This document shows, in pieces, positions 52,812 to 60,704 of a DNA stretch of 64,000 nucleotides. Every line of letters starts with the position of its first letter. Within the stretch, counting starts at the first letter, position 1. The position numbers and the translations under genes were made by a program. The notes under the pieces are model-generated. The model was not told the DNA's origin and did no database searches. It was given only the letters and a program-made list of their open reading frames with translations. Source of the stretch: Rhodothermales bacterium (GTDB lineage Bacteria; Bacteroidota; Rhodothermia; Rhodothermales; Bin80); NCBI GenBank assembly GCA_951812585.1, contig OX638318.1, forward strand, positions 2,416,380 through 2,480,379. Direction: 5' to 3'.

Positions 52812-55472
52812 GTGTTGTACATGGTGCGTTGGGGCTTGCTGTCTGCCTTGCTGCTTTGCGTCGGTGCTGCCGGCGCACAGGCCCAGCCGTGGGTGGTGGA
52901 AGGCAGGGTGCATGATGCGGCGACGCGCAGCCCTCTGCACGGTGCTTCGGTAACGCTGGAGCAGCATGCGGCGCTAGTTGCCGGTGCTGCTACCGACAAT
53001 CTGGGCCATTACGTTATCAGAGCGCCAGCGGCGGGGGCCTACCGCTTGATTGCGCGCCATGTGGGCTACACAACACTTGCGCTGGACATAGAGATCTCGG
53101 GCGACACGCTGACGCTGGATATTGCGCTGGAGCTTACGACGGTGGGCTTGGAGGAAGTGGAGGTTAGCGCCGGACCCTTTCAGCCTCCTTCGGACGTGAG
53201 TGTCGCGATCACCAGGGTATCTGCCCGGACGATTGAAGGGCTGGCAGGTACAGGGGAAGACGTATTTCAGGCGCTTCGACTGTTCCCAGGTGTGCAGACT
53301 ACGGGCGACTACTCGACGCAGTTGTATATCCGTGGTGGCACGCCGGATCAGAATCTCATACTGATCGATGATATCGAGGTATTCAGTCCCTTCCAGCTAA
53401 GCGGCATGGGTAGCCTGCTTAATCCAGCGCTTGTGCGCAGTGTGGAGCTCTATGCGGGCACCATGCCTGCCGCCTATGGCGACCGGCTGTCGTCCGCCTT
53501 GGTGGTGGCTACGCGGGATGGCCGTTCTGATGGCGGCCTGCATGGTCGTTTCAACTCCACCATGATGACCGTCAATGCCACGCTGGAAGGTGCATCCGGC
53601 TTCTGGAACGGCAGTTGGATTGTGAGCGGACGCAAGACCTATTTTGGTTCGTTTGCAAACACCTTCGCGCAGCGCCTGGGCATCTTTAACGAGATTGCCT
53701 TCCCCAACTTTGCGGACGGACACTTCAAGCTCGTACTGCGTCCGTCTGTGCATCATGTTGTTCGGGCTACAGTCCTTGCGAGTCGAGACCAGTTGGATTG
53801 GGTCGTTGACGAGGATGCGGTGGCCGTGCAGGGTGGCTCAGAAAGTCTGTACAGGGGCGGCAAGGACATTGCTCATACGGCGGTCGGTCTGCAGTGGAGC
53901 TACGTGCCAGATCCAGGGATGAGCGCGCTCATTTACGCCAACTGGTACGAGAACAGCGGGGGCAGCATCCTTGGCGGCGATCTTCAGGCTTGGATGGCCG
54001 GACTGAAGAATTTCGACAGCCCGTTTGGTCCGCCCGATCCCGTGTTTCCAAGCGATGCAGCGGCACGGTTTACACAGTCCGAGCGCTACGCCGTACATAA
54101 GCTGTCCGTTGGTACTCGGGTGGCGCTGGTGCGCCGCGCCCATTCCATCGAAGCGGGCATGGGGATGGACCATCTCTTTACTGATCTCACGCTTGATTTT
54201 GCAGCCAACGAGTTTGGACGCACGCTTTTTGATGCCATCCAGCGAGCGGATCCGCTGTTCAGGTCGTTAGGGAGCAGCGCCCGCACGGATCGCGTGGACG
54301 GGCGCGCGCACTTCTATGGTCAGGACAAGATTGCCTTTCGGAGATTTTTTGTGCAACCCGCGTTGCGCTTTGACTATTACTCGCTGGCCAGGCGTGGATA
54401 CTGGACGCCCAGGCTCAGCCTATCTGTACCGCTTACGGTGCGCACGACGGTGCGCCTGGCGGGCGGCCGGTATGTCCAGAGTCCGGGCCTGGAGAAGGCG
54501 CTGGACCCAGACGACAACTACAACACGGCGCGGCTTGAGAGCTTGGCGGGGCTGGCCGCGGAGGAGGCACGGCATGTGGGCGTAAGTCTTGCTCACCGCG
54601 TCAAACGCCGGTGGCGCACGCGGATTCAGGTGTATCAGAAGTGGTACAGCGCACTGCTCGTCCCAGCCTATGCGGTGCAGCCCCGAGCGGTGGCGACTTA
54701 TTTCCCTATCGGGTCTACGGAATTGGGCAGAGTGAGCGTGCTAACGCCGAGCGCTTGGGTGATCGACTACCAGGAGGTGCCGGTGCTTTTGCCCGACCTC
54801 GAGAACACAGGCACGGGCAAGAGTTTCGGAGCGGAGGTGATCCTTGCGCGAGAACGCTTGCGCGCCGGTGATCGGCTCCGCGGCTGGCTTTCGTACGCCT
54901 TGGCCAAGGCTTCACGCGAAGCACGGTACGGGAGCGGTGCCTCGGCGCATCCCTTCGCGTATGATCGCAGGCACACGGTGAATGTCGTGATGGAATGGCA
55001 GATGTTCACTTCGCTCGTGGCCAGTGTGACATGGCGTTACGGATCTGGCTTTCCGTACACGCCAGCGGTGGACATGCGTGCGCTGGTAGCCTTGGTCGAA
55101 GATCCCAACGCGCCGGACGTAACGCAGGAGGTTGTGCTCGTGGATCCGGCGACGGGTTACGCCAGGCTTGTCCCTGGTTATGGGGGGCCGGACAACCTGT
55201 ACGTGGGCCGGTTACCTGCGTACCACAGGCTTGACGTGCGGCTGACCTACCAGGCGCGTTGGCAAGGACTTACGGTACGTGTCTATGCCGATGCCATCAA
55301 TGCCTACCACCGCAAGAACACGATCACCAACAAGTACTTCGTGGGCACGGATGCAGGCGACTATGCCCACTTGCCGGAGGCGCTGAGGCCTCCGCCAACG
55401 GCGACGCTATATCGGGAACCCATCTACGGTTTCCCCTTTATTCCAAGCTTTGGTTTGAGCTTAGCGTTCTAG
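52812..55472 (+). CDS. TonB-dependent receptor with carboxypeptidase-regulatory domain
   Basis: About 886 residues. GTG 52812 directly follows the preceding TGA; ATG 52821 is an alternative. A signal peptide ends GAQAQ. A regulatory sandwich (about 20-105; VEGRVHDAATRSPLHGASVTLE) is followed by a plug (about 115-230; LYIRGGTPDQNLILIDDIEVFSPFQLSG and TMPAAYGDRLSSALVV) and a barrel ending GLSLAF. It belongs to the receptor group with the PDQNLILID plug and no SusD partner. The tight packing suggests it works with the FG-GAP lipoproteins encoded just upstream. Confidence 0.92.
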   Translation: MLYMVRWGLLSALLLCVGAAGAQAQPWVVEGRVHDAATRSPLHGASVTLEQHAALVAGAATDNLGHYVIRAPAAGAYRLIARHVGYTTLALDIEISGDTLTLDIALELTTVGLEEVEVSAGPFQPPSDVSVAITRVSARTIEGLAGTGEDVFQALRLFPGVQTTGDYSTQLYIRGGTPDQNLILIDDIEVFSPFQLSGMGSLLNPALVRSVELYAGTMPAAYGDRLSSALVVATRDGRSDGGLHGRFNSTMMTVNATLEGASGFWNGSWIVSGRKTYFGSFANTFAQRLGIFNEIAFPNFADGHFKLVLRPSVHHVVRATVLASRDQLDWVVDEDAVAVQGGSESLYRGGKDIAHTAVGLQWSYVPDPGMSALIYANWYENSGGSILGGDLQAWMAGLKNFDSPFGPPDPVFPSDAAARFTQSERYAVHKLSVGTRVALVRRAHSIEAGMGMDHLFTDLTLDFAANEFGRTLFDAIQRADPLFRSLGSSARTDRVDGRAHFYGQDKIAFRRFFVQPALRFDYYSLARRGYWTPRLSLSVPLTVRTTVRLAGGRYVQSPGLEKALDPDDNYNTARLESLAGLAAEEARHVGVSLAHRVKRRWRTRIQVYQKWYSALLVPAYAVQPRAVATYFPIGSTELGRVSVLTPSAWVIDYQEVPVLLPDLENTGTGKSFGAEVILARERLRAGDRLRGWLSYALAKASREARYGSGASAHPFAYDRRHTVNVVMEWQMFTSLVASVTWRYGSGFPYTPAVDMRALVALVEDPNAPDVTQEVVLVDPATGYARLVPGYGGPDNLYVGRLPAYHRLDVRLTYQARWQGLTVRVYADAINAYHRKNTITNKYFVGTDAGDYAHLPEALRPPPTATLYREPIYGFPFIPSFGLSLAF

Positions 55473-55487
55473 CAAATCGCCCCGTCC

Positions 55488-57353
55488 ATGTCTGCTGCTG
55501 GCACCAGGCCTTTTGCCTACGCAGTCGCACCGCTTGGCGTACGACTGATGGTAGGCTTTGCTCTGACCGGCTGCGCTGTGATGCCCTGTGCCGGTCAGGA
55601 GGCTGATCATACGCTAGACGCGCTTGTGGCAGCGACGGAGCAGTATATCAACCTGATCAGCAATATTGGGAGCGGTCTTGCACTGGCTGATACGAGCGCC
55701 GTTCGCAGGCACATGGCGCAGTTGGCATTGCTATTGCCCGACGAAGTAAAGGAGCAGGTAACTGGCGGAGATCTTGATCGTATGTCCGAGGCCGCGTTAT
55801 ACAGGCCCGGCGCGGGCGCCATCCTGGCGCAGTGGTGGAGCCGTCAGGATCCGCTGCCAGCCTCGCCTGTGAATGAACGGCTGTTGGAGCATGTCCAGCG
55901 GGTACAGTATGCGGAAGCGCACTTCGCCAGCGCGAACAGGCCGACCGGACTGGATGACAGGGGCGAGGTGTATATTCGCTACGGGCGCCCGGAGCGGGAG
56001 CTGACCGTGCGATTTGATGAGCCCGAATTCACGGACAAGCTCTACAAGTTTGGCATGGTTCTGAACCAGTCGAACTTTCCGGACAACGTGTTTTGGCGCT
56101 ACGGGCATATAGATGGCACCGCGCAATTTCTCTTTCTGGAGGAGAACGGAGAATACCGTATTGCGGGCACGACGGAACTTCTTCCCCGGGCACTGCGGGC
56201 TGGCTTCACGCCGCAGATACGCGGCCAGCGGCGCGCTGAGATGGCGCTGGCGGCCATGCGCACGATCTATCGGCAGCTTGCCGCTGAGGACCCCGTCTTT
56301 TTGGAGCGCTACAGCGAAGTAGACAATTACCTTGCAGATCATGAGGCGCCCGGTCGCGTGGCTGCCCGCGTCTTGGGCGAGTCCTTTCGGAGGATCGTGC
56401 TGGATCAGGATGACGACACGGAGCTGCAGCCGGGAGGTAGTGAGCGTCCAGCCAGCGAAGTGGTCCAGAGCGTCATTACGTCATCCAAGGTCAAAGATGA
56501 TCTGATGGCCTATCAGCGCGACCTGTTGATGCCGGCGACATACACTGAGGTGCACCGAACGTTGCCGCCATTGCCGGTTGCGGTCCGGCCTGCCCGTTTT
56601 TTGGATACGGATGGATCGACGCGAACGGAGCTGTATTGGAGCACCGAGCCGGGCGCCCTGCGCAAGAAGGACCTTGACGAAGACTACGTACTGCAGGTAA
56701 CCGCAGTGCAGATGGATTCTTCCTATATGCGGCGTAGCGTGACGAACCGATTGATTCAGGTCACTGGCTTGCCCCGGGGGCGCGATGCTGTAATCCCGCC
56801 GCAGATGGACATCGTGCGCGGTGATACTGCGGCCTACCATGTGGCGCTTCAGTGGGATTTACATCGTGTGGTCAGGGATTCGCTGGGCCAGGCGGCACTC
56901 GGCAAACGACTTCGCGTCGGAGCCCGGTATGTGGATTCGCTCACGCCTCTCAACGGTAGCGGAACAGCGCTGGAAATGAGCGATCTCAAGCCCGTGATGA
57001 TTTGGTCCGCCGTAGAGATGGTTGGAGAATCGGAGCCTTACCCCTATCGACAGGTAGGGGCTGATGTGCCTCTTGGGTTATACTTCGAGATATACAACCT
57101 GCGCTATGATGAGGACGACTATACGCGTTACGGGGTGACGTATCGGATCGCCAGGCGCGCGGGCGGCGATTCCGAGCAAGCACCCACATCCGTGACCTCG
57201 ATCCATGTAGGTACACGTGCAATGCAGAATCAGGAAGTATTGCTTGATCTTACCGACTGGCAGCGTGCGGGCCCGGTTACGGTGCACGTCACCGTGTACG
57301 ACCAAACGGCGCAGCGAGGCGTGACGCGGTCAATAGATTTTGAGCTGTTCTAG
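55488..57353 (+). CDS. GWxTD-domain-type exported protein
   Basis: 621 residues. A hydrophobic leader with an export-type Cys (ALTGCAVMPCAG) suggests a secreted or lipid-anchored protein. The GWxTD domain is recognised at about 115-190 (WWSRQDPLPASPVNERLLEHVQRVQYAEAHF ... DRGEVYIRYGRPE). The naming motif itself is degenerate: the sequence reads TGLDDRG where GWxTDRG is usual. The C-terminal two thirds are beta-rich and unassigned, ending in ITRSIDFELF-like residues. It is the last large gene of the uptake operon, starting 15 bp after the receptor. The function of GWxTD proteins is not established. Confidence 0.8.
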   Translation: MSAAGTRPFAYAVAPLGVRLMVGFALTGCAVMPCAGQEADHTLDALVAATEQYINLISNIGSGLALADTSAVRRHMAQLALLLPDEVKEQVTGGDLDRMSEAALYRPGAGAILAQWWSRQDPLPASPVNERLLEHVQRVQYAEAHFASANRPTGLDDRGEVYIRYGRPERELTVRFDEPEFTDKLYKFGMVLNQSNFPDNVFWRYGHIDGTAQFLFLEENGEYRIAGTTELLPRALRAGFTPQIRGQRRAEMALAAMRTIYRQLAAEDPVFLERYSEVDNYLADHEAPGRVAARVLGESFRRIVLDQDDDTELQPGGSERPASEVVQSVITSSKVKDDLMAYQRDLLMPATYTEVHRTLPPLPVAVRPARFLDTDGSTRTELYWSTEPGALRKKDLDEDYVLQVTAVQMDSSYMRRSVTNRLIQVTGLPRGRDAVIPPQMDIVRGDTAAYHVALQWDLHRVVRDSLGQAALGKRLRVGARYVDSLTPLNGSGTALEMSDLKPVMIWSAVEMVGESEPYPYRQVGADVPLGLYFEIYNLRYDEDDYTRYGVTYRIARRAGGDSEQAPTSVTSIHVGTRAMQNQEVLLDLTDWQRAGPVTVHVTVYDQTAQRGVTRSIDFELF

Positions 57354-57355
57354 TG

Positions 57356-57712
57356 ATGTCGACACCATCAGGAGATAGAAACGATTTTTTCAGCCGCGTC
57401 TGGCAGGTTGTGGCACAGATTCCGAGGGGCAAGGTGACCACATATGGCCACATTGCGGCGCATCTGGGCGTGCGCAGCTCGGCACGCACAGTAGGCTGGG
57501 CCATGAAGGCGGCAAAGGGCACCACGCTTCCGTGTCACCGCGTCGTAAACCGTTTTGGTGCCCTTACCGGTGCGCAGAGCTTTCCGGGACCACGCGTTAT
57601 GGAAGATCTCTTGCGAAGCGAAGGCGTGGCGTTTGACGACGACGGATGTGTCGTGCTTTCGGCGCACTTGTGGATTCCAGCCAGCGACGGCGCATACCAG
57701 CCCGTGGATTAA
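57356..57712 (+). CDS. MGMT-family (alkylguanine transferase-like) single-domain protein
   Basis: 118 residues covering only the C-terminal DNA-binding/active-site domain of O6-alkylguanine transferases. The helix-turn-helix GKVTTYGHIAAHLGV and the active-site PCHRVV are intact, so the acceptor Cys is present. This distinguishes it from alkyltransferase-like ATL proteins, where that Cys is usually replaced. It may repair alkylated DNA or act as a small damage sensor. ATG 57356 starts two bases after the GWxTD stop, so it is probably translated from the end of the operon, with no obvious functional link to it. Confidence 0.88.
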   Translation: MSTPSGDRNDFFSRVWQVVAQIPRGKVTTYGHIAAHLGVRSSARTVGWAMKAAKGTTLPCHRVVNRFGALTGAQSFPGPRVMEDLLRSEGVAFDDDGCVVLSAHLWIPASDGAYQPVD

Positions 57713-58022
57713 AGGGGGACATTTTGGCGGAAGGAGTCTCTTGCAAACTACGCATAAGCCATTGGTGGTAGGGTGATCCGAGCGGCATGAATTGGTACAG
57801 TTGTGCCTGACTACGTGAGTGACCGATGCGTTTTCGCCGTCTCTTTCCGAAGACAACGGTCAATTGTCGCCAATGTGGTTTCTCCGTGGTGGGTTTCAGT
57901 TACAATCTCTGCGCTCTGCGGCATGCAGGTGCCTATTCCCTGGCCCTTACTCGACATTGGAATACGTAGCCATGCGTATGAATGGCCTTGTTCAGTGCAG
58001 CAGGCGCAGCAGTTGATCTACG
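57713..58022. other. Gene-poor stretch holding a decayed repeat
   Basis: This 310-bp interval contains copy B of the decayed coding repeat (57733-57900, - strand) and short stop-interrupted frames. Nothing else is supported. Confidence 0.5.
57733..57900 (-). pseudogene. Decayed coding repeat, copy B
   Basis: Reading on the - strand, this segment encodes VVFGKRRRKRIGHSRSQ followed by AQLYQFMPLGSPYHQWLMR without frameshift. It aligns with copy A (16320-16510, + strand). Upstream of LKPTTEKPHW there is an in-frame stop, so no full gene remains. The third-position bias of the differences shows that the ancestral sequence was coding. The family is unknown. Confidence 0.55.
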
Positions 58023-58529
58023 GTGAGCGCAAGCCCCCCGAACATCAGGTGGTATGTCGATTGTGCCCAGATCGACGATGCGAAGGAATTTGTCGAGCGG
58101 TTCATGCTGAAGCCGGCGCGCAAGCCGGCAGGACGCGAGGATCACCCCCAATACGATATAGGCTCGATTCACGAAGCCATTGTAAACGCTGTAGCTCACC
58201 GTGACTATTCGATCGCGGGATCGAAGATCCGGCTTTTTCTTTTCGCGGATCGCGTTGAGATCTACAGTCCGGGGGCATTGCCAAACACGCTCACAATTGA
58301 GACCATGGCCTATCGCGTATTCACTCGGAATCAGCTCTTGGTTCGCTTTCTGTCGCGAATGAAAGCCCGACGGACTAGGCATTCCTTCCTTGAATCACGC
58401 GGCGAAGGCGTACGGAGAATTCTCGATGCCAGCGAGGCTCACTCCGGCCGTCGCCCCGTGTACGAGCTTTTTGATGAAGAGCTCCGGCTGACAATTTGGG
58501 CCAAGCCTTCTCCCCACGAAGCTACGTAG
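58023..58529 (+). pseudogene. C-terminal fragment of an AlbA/HATPase_c_4 ATP-binding protein
   Basis: 168 residues match the C-terminal part of the putative DNA/ATP-binding proteins that start with an AlbA_2 (Schlafen-like) domain. The ATPase N-box HEAIVNAVAHRDYSI and the G-box DRVEIYSPGALP are intact, and SRGEGVRRILDA follows. The AlbA_2 part is missing and a stop lies just upstream in frame (58014), so the gene is truncated. Intact relatives often sit in defence or regulatory islands. The neighbouring DUF1156 fragment supports this. Confidence 0.7.
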
Positions 58530-58543
58530 CCACCCGCAGAAGA

Positions 58544-58716
58544 ATGAGTCCCATAGGTGGCGCCGACTACACAAGCCGCTGTCCGCGGCTGATCGAGGTG
58601 GCGCTCCCCGTCAGGGAGATATCTGCCGAGGGCGTACGCGACAAGAACATCCACCGCGCTCATATCGGTCATTTGCACATCTGGTGGGTGCGTCGATCTT
58701 TGCGCCAGTGCTTCGC
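58544..58716 (+). pseudogene. N-terminal fragment of a DUF1156 DNA-methylase-like gene
   Basis: From ATG 58544 the frame encodes RLIEVALPVREISAEGV then RDKNIH and HLHIWWVRRSL. This matches the start of DUF1156 proteins (LIEVALP ... [22 protein letters not shown] in the family consensus as I recall it). The similarity stops at about 58716, just before the end of aroA on the opposite strand, so only some 55 of several hundred residues remain. DUF1156 proteins are adenine-methylase-like enzymes of phage-defence loci. Confidence 0.6.
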
Positions 58717-58731
58717 ACCATACGCACCGGG

Positions 58732-60018
58732 TCAGCTGCGTGCCACACAGCGGTCAAGCGCCTGCCAGAAGTCTGGATAGGACACCTCTGCAACATCAGC
58801 CCGCGTGATCGTCGTCTGTCCCTGGGCTACCAGTCCAGCGACTCCAAACGCGATCGCGATGCGGTGATCAAGGAAGCTGTCGACCGTGGTGCCGACCAGC
58901 GGCGCGCCGCCCTCGATAGCAAAGCCATCGTCGAATTCCTCGATATCAGCACCCAGCGCACGCAGGTTCTGCACGACCGCATGAATGCGGTCACACTCTT
59001 TGACCCGCAGCTCTGCGGCGCCGGTGACGACGGTGCGACCGCGTGCGCACGCCGCGGCGATCGCCAGGATGGGCAGCTCATCAATAAGATTGGCAACGAT
59101 GGTGCCGCCGACTGTGATGCCCTGCAGCGCAGCGGGGTGGATTTCAAGATCGCCCACAGGTTCTCCGCCGGCGTCGGTCTGCCCCGAAATCCGAATGTCT
59201 GCACCCATGTCCCGCAAGACGGCCAATAGGGCTGTACGTGTGGGGTTAAGGCCAACGCCAGGCAAGCGTACAGTTCCCTGGCCTACGATCGTGCCCGCGA
59301 CAAGGAAGAAGGCGGCAGCAGAAAAGTCTCTTGGAAGGTTGACGCTGAAGGGCTTCACGCGTGTGGTCTGGCTCGAAGTGATGTGCCGTGCACTGCCAAC
59401 GCGTCGAATCGACAGGCCGAGCATGCGCTCTGTGTGGTCCCGGGTGGCCACAGGTTCGATGATGGTAGTCTGCCCGGAGGCATAAAGTCCAGCGAGGAGA
59501 ATGCACGACTTTACTTGGGCTGAAGCGACGGGCAGCGTATAGGTGATGCCATGCAGTGGTCGGCCAGGACGGATCTGCATAGGTGCATGCCCGCCCTGAA
59601 GCACGATTTCCGCACCCATGCTGCGAAGCGGCTCCGTAATTCGCGCCATGGGGCGCTGACTCAGCGACGCATCTCCGACCAGCGTTCCACCCAGCCTCGA
59701 GCCGGCAAGGATGCCGGACAAAAGGCGCACAGTGGTGCCGGAATTGCCGCAGTCGATGGCAGCACCTGATGTGCTAAATGCCTCGCGGCCCTGACCCCGA
59801 ATAACCACCAGGCCCGGATGCTCTTCGGCGATGTCTACGCCAAGCTGCCGCAGGCACGCCAGCGTAGAGCGGGGATCCGCGGAATCGGGAAAGTTCGCGA
59901 TGACAGAGGTACCCTCCGCAAGCGCGGCAAAAAGTGCGGCGCGGTGCGCGATAGATTTGTCGGCTGGCAGGGCCACAGTGCCGCGCAGCGCGGCGGATTC
60001 TGCAACAGTGCGCGTCAT
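58732..60018 (-). CDS. aroA: 3-phosphoshikimate 1-carboxyvinyltransferase (EPSP synthase)
   Basis: The sixth step of the shikimate pathway, condensing shikimate-3-phosphate and PEP. Motifs are PADKSIAHRAALFAAL at the N-terminus, GNSGTTVRLLSG (about 92-103), LSQRPMARIT, LIDELPILAIAAA with the catalytic Asp, and ELRVKECDRI. 428 residues is standard. The C-terminus SYPDFWQALDRC is intact, so decay in the neighbouring region has not reached it. It stands alone on the - strand. Confidence 0.97.
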   Translation of the reverse strand: MTRTVAESAALRGTVALPADKSIAHRAALFAALAEGTSVIANFPDSADPRSTLACLRQLGVDIAEEHPGLVVIRGQGREAFSTSGAAIDCGNSGTTVRLLSGILAGSRLGGTLVGDASLSQRPMARITEPLRSMGAEIVLQGGHAPMQIRPGRPLHGITYTLPVASAQVKSCILLAGLYASGQTTIIEPVATRDHTERMLGLSIRRVGSARHITSSQTTRVKPFSVNLPRDFSAAAFFLVAGTIVGQGTVRLPGVGLNPTRTALLAVLRDMGADIRISGQTDAGGEPVGDLEIHPAALQGITVGGTIVANLIDELPILAIAAACARGRTVVTGAAELRVKECDRIHAVVQNLRALGADIEEFDDGFAIEGGAPLVGTTVDSFLDHRIAIAFGVAGLVAQGQTTITRADVAEVSYPDFWQALDRCVARS

Positions 60019-60358
60019 GGGCGTAGGAAGGTGCAGTGCGCAATGATCGCAATGATAAGGTCAAGGGGCGTACCCGCAAAGCTATTCTGCTGCCAGCCGT
60101 GCGACTGGCCAGTGTCAGCCTGGAACGCGGTGTGCGTACGCCATGTTGGCGCGCCGGCTAGGCATTGCAGTGATGAGTATGCGCCAACGTGCGCCATGTG
60201 CAGCCAGGACAATATTCCCGCACTCAGCGCCGATCAGCGTCCGTGGCTCTTTCATTAGGTTGGGATGTCTGCATTTGGAACCTGCATCAAAACAGGCGGT
60301 AGTAGGAACTGGCAGTGCCTGCACTGCCTTGCTTTTTGTAACCGACACGCAAACCGCC
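60019..60358. other. Divergent intergenic region between aroA and the TatA-type gene
   Basis: 340 bp which should hold promoters for both flanking genes. Open frames on both strands (for example 60115-60360, -) show no family features. No clear promoter, hairpin or RNA gene is visible. Confidence 0.45.
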
Positions 60359-60655
60359 ATGTTCGGTCAACTAGGCCCGATGGAGCTGCTGATCATCTTT
60401 CTCATCGTACTCGTGATGTTTGGGGCCAAGCGCATACCAGAGATTGCACGAGGACTAGGCAAGGGGATACGTGAGTTCAAGAGCGCGACCACGGAGATTA
60501 CGCGCGAGCTCACCATTGAAGACAAGAAGCCGCCGGTGTTTCAGCCGCCACCGCAGCAGCCGATTCACACGCAGCAGCACGCAGCGCCGCATCAGCAGAG
60601 CGCGGTGCCGCCTGTTGGATCGTCTCCGCCAATACGCCCGTCCGATCAGCCCTAG
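60359..60655 (+). CDS. tatA: Twin-arginine translocase TatA/E-family subunit
   Basis: 98 residues. The single N-terminal helix with the TatA signature GPMELLIIFLIVLVMFGAKRIPEIARGLGKGIREF is followed by an amphipathic helix and a long Pro/Gln/His-rich tail (about 55-98; repeated PPPQQP, HTQQHAAPHQQ). TatA forms the pore of the folded-protein export system. TatB-like proteins of this lineage look alike, but the short helix and FGAKRIPEIARGLG favour TatA. ATG 60359 was chosen; the frame extends upstream without signal character. No tatC is nearby. Confidence 0.9.
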   Translation: MFGQLGPMELLIIFLIVLVMFGAKRIPEIARGLGKGIREFKSATTEITRELTIEDKKPPVFQPPPQQPIHTQQHAAPHQQSAVPPVGSSPPIRPSDQP

Positions 60656-60704
60656 ACACAGCCAGGCTCAGCCATGCGCCTGGCTCACGTTGCGGCAATA
60701 GCAC

